DNA of 8,480 bases from an uncultured Collinsella sp. (GTDB lineage: Bacteria; Actinomycetota; Coriobacteriia; Coriobacteriales; Coriobacteriaceae), in contig CAAECP010000247.1 of the NCBI GenBank assembly GCA_900754385.1, forward strand, positions 1 to 8,480, read 5' to 3'. The position numbers were made by a program, and so were the translations under genes. This document shows, in pieces, positions 1 through 5,037 of the stretch (the first letter of the stretch is position 1; each line of letters begins with the position of its first letter). The notes below the pieces were generated by a model that saw nothing but the letters and a program-made list of their open reading frames with translations, did not search any database and had not been told where the DNA came from.

Positions 1-372
1 AAGAAGACCTCGCTGGTCCCCACGCTCATCTTGGTTGCCGTGCTTGTCGTGGCCACGCCGCTGGGCCTGCTGGCCACGGGTGACGCCTGGGGTGAGTGGG
101 ACGCCGAGGGCGCCGCGACCGCCGTTCGGGAGGCTGGCGACGACAGCCTGCAGGCTTCGGTCGGTCTCGACACCCCGACCTTTGCCGACGCTCTGCCTAC
201 GGGTGATTACCTGCAGGCCTATTCCGAGGAGCAGGGTCTCGGCTTTGCCGGTCAGGCTGCCATGTATATCCTGTCCGGCGTGATTGGCGTGGCGGTGCTC
301 ACCATCGCATTCCGTCTGATCTCGCTGACGGTCAAGGAAAGCGGAGCCCATGGCGATGGTCGAGCTGCCTAG
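1..372 (+). CDS. cbiM: CbiM-type cobalt/nickel ECF transporter substrate component, C-terminal part with CbiN/PDGLE-like tail (5' partial)
   Basis: The reading frame is open from base 1 to the TAG at 370-372, so this is the 3' end of a longer gene; 123 residues are visible. Two hydrophobic segments (about residues 5-27 and 85-110) flank an extracytoplasmic stretch of about 55 residues. After the first helix comes PLGLLATGDAWGEW, a motif typical of the extra C-terminal module (CbiN/NikN, PDGLE-like) fused to CbiM/NikM in many Gram-positive and actinobacterial ECF transporters. The second helix (AMYILSGVIGVAVL) also fits that module. CbiM binds Co2+ or Ni2+ in the membrane and CbiN-like parts assist loading. 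The gene overlaps the start of cbiQ by 23 bases and is followed by cbiO, which supports the assignment. Co2+ and Ni2+ cannot be told apart here because the metal-binding N-terminus lies outside the window. TTG at 31 is an internal codon, not the start. Confidence 0.8.
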   Translation, partial: KKTSLVPTLILVAVLVVATPLGLLATGDAWGEWDAEGAATAVREAGDDSLQASVGLDTPTFADALPTGDYLQAYSEEQGLGFAGQAAMYILSGVIGVAVLTIAFRLISLTVKESGAHGDGRAA

Positions 373-1186
373 CTGGCTTGCGGCCGAGGAGCGATACGAG
401 CCCACGGGCGCTCGTCATCGCGTGATGCAAAAGAACGTCCTGCACCTGGCGAGCCTGCTTGAGCGGGTTCGCCTGGGTGGAGGCGCGCACGAGGGCGGGT
501 CGATGGTCGACCGCGCCCTTTCTTGCGTTTCGGCTCCGGTGCGCCTGGTGGGGATATTCGTTTGCGTCCTGTGCGTGTGCCTGACACAAAGCCCGCTGTA
601 CCTCATGTTGATGGCGGCCATTGCGCTGGTGCTCGTTGCCGTGCGTCCCGTACGCGGGCTGCGCGCGACCTTTGTGCCGGCGCTTGGCGCCGCGGGGCTC
701 GCAGTGGTTTTGGCGCTGCCTGCCCTGCTGCTGGGTGCTTCCGCTACGGGCGCCATGCTCAAGATTGCGCTCAAGACCTTCATTAATGTGTCGCTGGTGC
801 TGGGCGTTTCGTGGACCCTCACGTGGAGCCGCATGTCGGCGGCGCTCAAGATGCTGCATCTACCCGACGAAGTTATCTTTACGTTTGATATGGCGCTCAA
901 GCACATCGAGGTGCTGGGTCGTACGGCGCACGATCTGTGCGAATCGGTCATGCTGCGCAGCGTTGGCCGTGCGCCCGAGGGATTTTCGCGTACCGATTCG
1001 ATCGCGGGTATCATGGGCATGACCTTTATCAAGGCGATGAAATGCAGCCGCGCGATGGACGAGGCTATGCTTTGCCGCGGCTTTGCCGGTGCGTATCCGG
1101 CTCCCGCGCGCGCCAGGTTTGGCTGGCGCGATGCGGCCTATGCGGCCGGCGTGGCGCTGCTGACAGTGTTGTGCGCCGTGCTGTAG
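350..1186 (+). CDS. cbiQ: CbiQ/EcfT-family ECF transporter transmembrane coupling protein (cobalt/nickel uptake)
   Basis: Predicted membrane protein of 278 residues, slightly longer than usual because of a soluble N-terminal stretch of about 55 residues. Hydrophobic segments lie at roughly 62-79, 83-99, 109-129, 138-157 and 259-278. Between the last two is a cytoplasmic helical region holding two short Arg-containing motifs: SVMLRSVG (199-206) and EAMLCRGF (238-245). In EcfT proteins two such A-R-G-like motifs at the ends of coupling helices contact the ATPase subunits, and these fit, though the residue before the second Arg is Cys instead of Ala. The role is to couple ATP hydrolysis by CbiO to metal movement through CbiM. 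ATG 350 has a purine-rich ribosome-binding site (AAGGAAAG, 334-341) eight bases upstream and lies inside the preceding gene, so translational coupling is likely. cbiO follows after 28 bases. Confidence 0.88.
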   Translation: MAMVELPSWLAAEERYEPTGARHRVMQKNVLHLASLLERVRLGGGAHEGGSMVDRALSCVSAPVRLVGIFVCVLCVCLTQSPLYLMLMAAIALVLVAVRPVRGLRATFVPALGAAGLAVVLALPALLLGASATGAMLKIALKTFINVSLVLGVSWTLTWSRMSAALKMLHLPDEVIFTFDMALKHIEVLGRTAHDLCESVMLRSVGRAPEGFSRTDSIAGIMGMTFIKAMKCSRAMDEAMLCRGFAGAYPAPARARFGWRDAAYAAGVALLTVLCAVL

Positions 1187-1214
1187 GCGCTGCTGGTTCC
1201 GACTGGGGATGTAA

Positions 1215-2003
1215 ATGGGGAAGGGCGACGTTTTGACGATCGATATGAATAGTGCGGCGGGCACGAACGGTGCGTGCGGCGCCGAGGTCGCGCCGCTCAT
1301 CGAGCTGCGCGACGTGGTGTTCTCCTATGCGGGCCATACAGTCGTCGATGGCGTTTCACTGCAGGTGGACCGTGGGGAGCTCGTTGCTCTGCTCGGTCCC
1401 AACGGCTGCGGCAAGACGACAATCATGCGTCTTATCAACGGCCTTGAGCTCGCGGATGCCGGCGCATACCTGTTTGACGGACGCGTGGTCGATGCGGCGT
1501 ATCTGAAGGATTCTGCTGCTGCTCAGAAGTTCCACCAGCGCGTAGGCTTCGTATTCCAAAACGCCGATGCCCAGCTGTTCTGCGCCACGGTCGGTGAGGA
1601 GGTCGCTTTTGGACCGGCTCAAATGGGGCTGCCGGCAGACGAGCTCGAGCGCCGCGTCCGCGATGCCATGGAGCTGTTCCAGGTTGCCGATCTGGTCGAT
1701 GCCTCGCCCTATCAGCTTTCGGGTGGGCAAAAGAAGCGTGTGGCGCTGGCGGCAGTCGTATCGATGAATCCCGATATCCTAGTGCTCGATGAGCCCATCA
1801 ATGGGCTCGACGAGGATTCATGCGACATCGTGGTCAACTTCTTGCTGGCCTACGTCGCGGCGGGTAAGACGGTCTTGATGAGCACGCATCACCAGGATTT
1901 GGTGCGACGCCTGGGTGCCCGTGCAATCTATATCGATCGATATCACCATGTGGTCGAGGCGTCTTCGTCGTCGTATGGAACTGAAAACGGTGCTACGGAC
2001 TAG
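1215..2003 (+). CDS. cbiO: Cobalt/nickel ECF transporter ATP-binding protein CbiO
   Basis: ABC-type ATPase of 262 residues that energises the ECF transporter with CbiQ at the inner face of the membrane. All nucleotide-binding motifs are present: Walker A GPNGCGKT (61-68), Q-loop Gln115 in VGFVFQNADAQLF, signature LSGGQ (168-172), Walker B ILVLDEP (188-194), D-loop GLD (197-199) and H-switch His225. The QNADAQLF stretch after the Q-loop is typical of ECF ATPases of the CbiO/EcfA group. The 30 or so residues before the first beta strand look non-conserved, so the start is uncertain. ATG 1215 has GGGGA at 1205-1209; TTG 1233 (behind GGGGAAGGG, 1217-1225) and ATG 1245 are in-frame alternatives. 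Only one ATPase is visible, so a homodimer is expected, as in the usual CbiMNQO arrangement. The C-terminus is short, with a Ser-rich end and no extra domain. Confidence 0.92.
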   Translation: MGKGDVLTIDMNSAAGTNGACGAEVAPLIELRDVVFSYAGHTVVDGVSLQVDRGELVALLGPNGCGKTTIMRLINGLELADAGAYLFDGRVVDAAYLKDSAAAQKFHQRVGFVFQNADAQLFCATVGEEVAFGPAQMGLPADELERRVRDAMELFQVADLVDASPYQLSGGQKKRVALAAVVSMNPDILVLDEPINGLDEDSCDIVVNFLLAYVAAGKTVLMSTHHQDLVRRLGARAIYIDRYHHVVEASSSSYGTENGATD

Positions 2004-2048
2004 TTGCTGCGTAGAGCGTGCGTAGCCGTCCGCGCGGCTTTGCCGTGA

Positions 2049-2057
2049 TGGTATAGT
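2049..2057 (+). promoter_or_regulatory. Possible extended -10 promoter of the phospholipase-like gene
   Basis: TGGTATAGT reads as an extended -10 element (TG, one base, then TATAGT at 2052-2057). No convincing -35 box lies 16-18 bases upstream. Transcription would start near 2064, leaving a leader of about 20 bases before ATG 2084. The gene is separated from cbiO by 80 bases, so a promoter of its own is reasonable, and no clear terminator with a T-run follows cbiO. Confidence 0.4.
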
Positions 2058-2083
2058 TATCCAGGTTTTTTATGGGGGTGGCT

Positions 2084-2932
2084 ATGCCAAGCTGGAACAT
2101 TCATATCGCTCAGACGGAGCGTTTGCTGGAGCGCACTGGTGCGCTTGCCAATAGCGTGCGCGACCGCAATGCCTTTTTGTTTGGCTGCGTGGTTCCGGAT
2201 ATCTTCGTGGGCTATATGGTCCCTGGCATCGCCGATCCCATCCCGTACCGCATTACGCACTTTGCAAAGCCCGAGCCTATCCCTAAGCCTCGTGAGCATG
2301 AGTTCTGGGATACCTATGTGGCACCGTTGCTTAAAAGTTCGCCCACCGGTGCGCCAGCCGCGGCGACCTCGATTATCGAGGAGTGCGAGCGACTGAACCG
2401 CGTGCACTATCCCCAGCGCTACAAGGATGCCGAGCCGGTTGTCGGTCCCGGCGCTCGTGAGTTCTCGCTTGCGTCCGAAGATGTGGCGCAGTCGTTGCTC
2501 GATTTGACACTGGGTGTCTGGTCGCATCTGGTGGCCGATACCGTATGGAATACGCGCGTGAATCAGTACCTGGAGGCGCACGGCGGCAAGCCGTGCGAGG
2601 AGTTCCGCATTAAAAAGCAAGGCGACTTTGACTGGTTCGGCAAGACGCTGGGCATTGTTTCCATCCCGCGCGCGACCGATCGCCTGTATACTGCGGCGAC
2701 GCGTTTTGGGCAGTATCCCATCCATAAGGAGTATGTGCTCAAGACCATCGGCGTTATGCACGAGATCGTGCGAGAAAACCCCGGTGAGCCCGACCATCCG
2801 CCATACCGCCTGCTAACCGAGGAGTTTTTCGACGCAACGTTTACCGAGGTCATCGAGCTGACCGAGGCGGGATTTGCGACTCGCGTTGCTGCTTCTGGCG
2901 TTCCCGCAGTCCCCCTGATTGCTAGCTGCTAG
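2084..2932 (+). CDS. Zinc-dependent phospholipase C-like protein of unknown role
   Basis: A 282-residue protein resembling the zinc-dependent phospholipase C / S1-P1 nuclease-like fold family. Residues counted from ATG 2084: N-terminal MPSWNIH (His7), PDI (Asp39), THF (His59) and GVWSHLVADTVWN with an HxxxD pair (His148, Asp152). By spacing these resemble the Trp/His/Asp zinc ligands of Bacillus cereus phospholipase C. The later His...HxxxE ligands of that enzyme are not obvious, so the metal set may be incomplete. KKQGDFDWFGK (about 177-187) looks like a family-specific patch. No signal peptide is visible, so a cytosolic location is likely, unlike classic secreted phospholipases. ATG 2084 is preferred over in-frame ATG 2072 because GGGGG at 2074-2078 sits five bases before it and the MPSWNIH start matches the family. 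Substrate and reaction cannot be read from sequence. It is convergent with pyk. Confidence 0.75.
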   Translation: MPSWNIHIAQTERLLERTGALANSVRDRNAFLFGCVVPDIFVGYMVPGIADPIPYRITHFAKPEPIPKPREHEFWDTYVAPLLKSSPTGAPAAATSIIEECERLNRVHYPQRYKDAEPVVGPGAREFSLASEDVAQSLLDLTLGVWSHLVADTVWNTRVNQYLEAHGGKPCEEFRIKKQGDFDWFGKTLGIVSIPRATDRLYTAATRFGQYPIHKEYVLKTIGVMHEIVRENPGEPDHPPYRLLTEEFFDATFTEVIELTEAGFATRVAASGVPAVPLIASC

Positions 2933-3033
2933 CCGGCCGGCTTAACGGTGAACAGTTCATCCCAATTGACCAACAGCTCCCGTCGCAGGGCATCTTCGGT
3001 GGTACGCTCGGCATCGGAAAGGTTCGCGACTGA
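2929..3033 (-). pseudogene. Possible decayed coding fragment (C-terminal remnant) between convergent genes
   Basis: Read on the minus strand, this stretch encodes 34 residues ending at TAG (complement of 2929-2931). The sequence is protein-like and charged, with pieces such as SDAERTTEDALRRELLVNWD followed by ELFTVKPAG. It has no start codon, and the preceding in-frame codon is TGA (3034-3036). It has the codon-like composition of a real C-terminus but no intact gene around it, so a remnant of a truncated gene, or part of an interspersed repeat, is the best reading. I do not recognise the parent family. Its stop lies within four bases of the end of the phospholipase-like gene. It could be chance, since GC-rich DNA gives open frames easily. 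Confidence 0.3.
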
Positions 3034-3069
3034 TCACAAATCGATGAAGCGGCATATGAAGTAGGTCCT

Positions 3070-3107
3070 AAAAAAGGGCCCGGAAGGCTTTGCCTTCCGG
3101 GCCCTTT
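3070..3107 (-). terminator. Strong intrinsic terminator of pyk
   Basis: Perfect 13-bp inverted repeat: GGGCCCGGAAGGC (3076-3088), loop TTT, GCCTTCCGGGCCC (3092-3104). Three more A-T pairs extend the base of the stem. Read on the minus strand the hairpin is followed by six T residues (complement of 3070-3075), the classic form for ending pyk transcripts about 30 bases after the stop codon. On the + strand only three T residues follow, so it would stop read-through from the convergent gene less efficiently. Confidence 0.93.
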
Positions 3108-3135
3108 GCAATGCAAGTGTGCTTGCAAGTGCGAT

Positions 3136-4596
3136 TTAGCGCACCTGAGCGACGTAAGCGACGTTGGTCGAGGAGACCTTGTCCTCGAGCTGGACGCTCA
3201 TGCGGGGATCGCCGGCGGTAGCGACGGTCAAATCGCCAGTCTTGACGTAGCCGAGCTCCTTAGCGGTCTCGATCGCCTTGACGATCGTGCCGTTGACGGT
3301 GCCCTGGGTAATCTCGGCCTGGTGCGGGATAACGCCCCAGTACATGATCATCTGCTGGACGGCCCACTCGTGGCGGGAGAACGCGCAGATCGGCATGTTG
3401 GGACGGAAGTGCGAGATCAGGCGAGCGGTACGACCGGTGGTCGTCGGCACGGTGATGCACTTGGCGCCAACGGTGGTGGCCATGTTCACGGCGGACATAC
3501 CCACAACGTTGTTGACGACGCGGGTGCCGTGAGCGTCAGCCGGAACCTCGAGCGGAGCGTGAGCCGGGAGGTACTTCTCGGTCTCGAGAGCAATGCTGGC
3601 CTGCATCTTGACGGCCTCGACCGGGTACTTGCCGGCAGCGGACTCGCCGGACAGCATGACGGCGTCGGTGCCGTCGTAAATGGCGTTAGCAACGTCGGCA
3701 ACCTCGGCGCGCGTCGGGCGCGGGTTCTGCTGCATGGAGTCGAGCATCTGCGTAGCGGTGATAACGGGCTTGTAGGCCGCGTTGCACTTAGCGATGATCT
3801 CCTTCTGGATGTGGGGAACGAGCTCGGGCTTGATCTCGATGCCCAGGTCGCCACGGGCGACCATGATACCGTCGGAAGCCTCGAGGATCTCGTCGAAGTT
3901 CTCGACGCCCAGGGCGCACTCGATCTTCGGGAAGATCGTCACGTGCTCGCCACCGTTCTCGCGGCAAAGCTCGCGGATGCCGCGGACGGACTCGCCGTCA
4001 CGGATGAAGGAAGCGGCGATGTAGTCGATGTTCTCGGTCAGGCCAAAGAGGATGTCCTGACGATCGCGCTCGGTGATGGCGGGCAACGAGATGTTGACGT
4101 TGGGCATGTTGACGCCCTTGCGCTCGCCGATCAGGCCGTCGTTCTTGACGACGCAGGTCATGTCCTGACCGTCGACGGACTCGACCTCGAGGGCAACCAG
4201 GCCGTCGTCGATCAGGATAAGGGAGCCCTTCTCGACCTCGGAGGGCAGAGCCAGGTAGTCGAGGGAGATGTGCTCAGAGGTGCCGTGGAAATCCTCGGAC
4301 GTGGGCTGAGCGGTGACGACGATCTTATCGCCGGTCTTGACGGCAACCTTCTTGCCATCGACCAGAAGGCCGGTGCGGACCTCGGGGCCCTTGGTGTCGA
4401 GCAGGATGCCGACGGGCAGACCGAGCTCCTTGGAAATACGACGGACGCGCTCGATGCGACCGTGGTGCTCGTCGTAGGATCCGTGCGAGAAGTTAAAACG
4501 GGCGACGTTCATGCCCGCCTTGATCATCTCGCGGATGGTCTCGTCGCTATCGCAGGCGGGACCCATGGTGCATACAATCTTGGTGCGCTTGTACAT
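3136..4596 (-). CDS. pyk: Pyruvate kinase
   Basis: Catalyses phosphoenolpyruvate + ADP to pyruvate + ATP, the last step of glycolysis, in the cytosol. The protein has 486 residues, a normal length for a bacterial enzyme with A, B and C domains. Visible active-site elements: ARFNFSHG (Arg33, Asn35, Ser37, His38), LDTKGPEVRTG (Asp67, Lys69, Arg74), catalytic Lys224 with metal-binding Glu226 in FPKIE, metal ligand Asp250 in ARGDLG, TATQML (Thr282) and SGESAAGKYP (317-325). The B domain spans about 75-170. The C-terminal domain (about 345-486) holds TTTGRTAR (385-392), the loop that binds the allosteric phosphate in FBP-regulated enzymes, and ends with GDLTVATAGDP. Glu72 matches the Glu of K+-dependent enzymes (Glu117 of rabbit muscle kinase), not the Lys of K+-independent ones. 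ATG is at 4594-4596, with GGAGGT (complement of 4601-4606) four bases upstream. It is a single gene with its own promoter and terminator. Confidence 0.98.
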   Translation of the reverse strand: MYKRTKIVCTMGPACDSDETIREMIKAGMNVARFNFSHGSYDEHHGRIERVRRISKELGLPVGILLDTKGPEVRTGLLVDGKKVAVKTGDKIVVTAQPTSEDFHGTSEHISLDYLALPSEVEKGSLILIDDGLVALEVESVDGQDMTCVVKNDGLIGERKGVNMPNVNISLPAITERDRQDILFGLTENIDYIAASFIRDGESVRGIRELCRENGGEHVTIFPKIECALGVENFDEILEASDGIMVARGDLGIEIKPELVPHIQKEIIAKCNAAYKPVITATQMLDSMQQNPRPTRAEVADVANAIYDGTDAVMLSGESAAGKYPVEAVKMQASIALETEKYLPAHAPLEVPADAHGTRVVNNVVGMSAVNMATTVGAKCITVPTTTGRTARLISHFRPNMPICAFSRHEWAVQQMIMYWGVIPHQAEITQGTVNGTIVKAIETAKELGYVKTGDLTVATAGDPRMSVQLEDKVSSTNVAYVAQVR

Positions 4597-4659
4597 TCAG
4601 ACCTCCATCTGACATCGTCTTGCGCTGATAGATAAACCATAAGAAATAAAACTGAGATG

Positions 4660-4690
4660 ATTATAACGAAATGCCGACCGAATACCCCAA
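4660..4690 (-). promoter_or_regulatory. pyk promoter
   Basis: On the minus strand a consensus -10 box TATAAT lies at 4660-4665. A -35 box is weak: TTGGGG (complement of 4685-4690) at 19 bp spacing is the best candidate. Transcription would begin near 4653, giving a 5' untranslated region of about 57 bases that ends in the GGAGGT ribosome-binding site. The weak -35 box beside a perfect -10 box, with repeated GGTCG motifs around it, would suit an activator-assisted promoter, but that is inference. Confidence 0.65.
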
Positions 4691-4873
4691 AAAATCGACC
4701 GCATGCCGAATTAGAAGTTCATTTTTTGCGGAAAAACGGTATATGCAAAAACTTTACCAACCGTTCTGACCGCTGCTATCTGGGCGATATTTCAGTTTGA
4801 CGATGTGCCGAAGAAAAAACGTTTTATCAATATTGAGCATCACACGGTCTGCATCGTTGCACTCGAGCCGTGT
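4666..4873. other. AT-rich part of the divergent pyk / cation-ATPase control region
   Basis: This part of the 441-base gap between the divergent genes has no convincing open reading frame with a ribosome-binding site. It is clearly richer in A and T than its surroundings, with A-tracts at 4689-4694 and 4813-4819. Short repeats occur on the pyk side: CGACCG at 4675-4680 and 4696-4701 (21 bases apart) and ATGCCGA at 4671-4677 and 4703-4709 (32 bases apart). A second, weak + strand promoter is conceivable (TTGACG 4797-4802 with TTTTAT 4822-4827, spacing 19). Otherwise I see nothing definite here. Confidence 0.5.
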
Positions 4874-4885
4874 TTCCAATTGGAA
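4874..4885. promoter_or_regulatory. 12-bp perfect palindrome upstream of the cation-ATPase promoter (possible operator)
   Basis: TTCCAATTGGAA is a perfect palindrome ending four bases before the proposed -35 box of the cation-ATPase gene. Its size, symmetry and place fit the binding site of a dimeric regulator. No regulator gene is in the window to pair with it, so its role is inferred from position only. Confidence 0.4.
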
Positions 4886-4889
4886 TGTT

Positions 4890-4919
4890 TTGGCTAGACG
4901 CGCTGCTTTGGGGTACCAT
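4890..4919 (+). promoter_or_regulatory. Likely promoter of the cation-transporting ATPase gene
   Basis: TTGGCT (4890-4895) and TACCAT (4914-4919) are separated by 18 bp; each matches four of the six consensus bases. Transcription would start near 4926, just before the first hairpin of the structured leader, giving a leader of about 112 bases. The agreement between this start and the beginning of RNA structure adds some support. Confidence 0.5.
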
Positions 4920-4925
4920 AGCTCC

Positions 4926-5037
4926 ACTATCAACTGCCGCTCAGCACGGCAGCCTTGATGAGCCCTTGCCCTTCTCCTGGGAATTATGATCGGGCATCAA
5001 TCTGCTGAGTGGCCCGAATCCCAGGAGGGGACTCTAT
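4926..5037 (+). promoter_or_regulatory. Structured leader RNA hiding the ribosome-binding site of the cation ATPase; candidate riboswitch or translational switch
   Basis: Three hairpin elements can be read directly. Hairpin 1 pairs CTGCCG (4934-4939) with CGGCAG (4947-4952), leaving a seven-base loop, CTCAGCA. The outer stem of the second element pairs CTCCTGGGA (4974-4982) perfectly with TCCCAGGAG (5019-5027); this right arm contains most of the AGGAGG ribosome-binding site (5023-5028). Inside it TCGGGC (4990-4995) pairs with GCCCGA (5012-5017), closing a 16-base loop. That loop holds TGCTGAG (5003-5009), the exact complement of the whole loop of hairpin 1, so a kissing-loop contact is possible. 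An alternative pairing exists: TTGAT and GCCC (4955-4959, 4962-4965) with GGGC and ATCAA (4992-5000), which would break the inner stem. The structure predicts control of translation. The ligand or trigger is unknown, and I do not recognise a known riboswitch class. Confidence 0.6.

Noticed and set aside
2004..2048. A possible terminator after cbiO
   Set aside because: Only short GC-rich pairings (such as CGCGGC with GCCGTG around TTT) are present and no T-run follows, so I do not call a terminator.
2922..3128. A 68-codon minus-strand frame with an ATG
   Set aside because: It runs through the pyk terminator hairpin and starts within pyk's 3' region without a ribosome-binding site. The protein-like signal in this area is in a different frame.
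3106..4635. A 509-codon open frame on the + strand, opposite pyk
   Set aside because: It is exactly antisense to a fully convincing pyruvate kinase. Its protein is dominated by Asp, Gly, Leu, Val and His with no domain-like pattern, as expected from the mirror of GC-rich codon use.
4734..4765. Inverted repeat AACGG (4735-4739) / CCGTT (4761-4765) in the divergent region
   Set aside because: Five-base arms with a 21-base spacer are expected by chance, and the inner GGTA/TACC pairing does not align with it.
4803..4956. A small + strand frame of about 50 codons starting at ATG 4803 in the divergent control region
   Set aside because: It has no ribosome-binding site, its residue composition is Ser/Arg-rich and random-looking, and it would span the palindrome, promoter and first leader hairpin.
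4926..5037. The cation-ATPase leader as an M-box, yybP-ykoY, NiCo or fluoride riboswitch
   Set aside because: The conserved core sequences I know for those classes are not visible, the leader is too short for an M-box, and its kissing-loop design differs.
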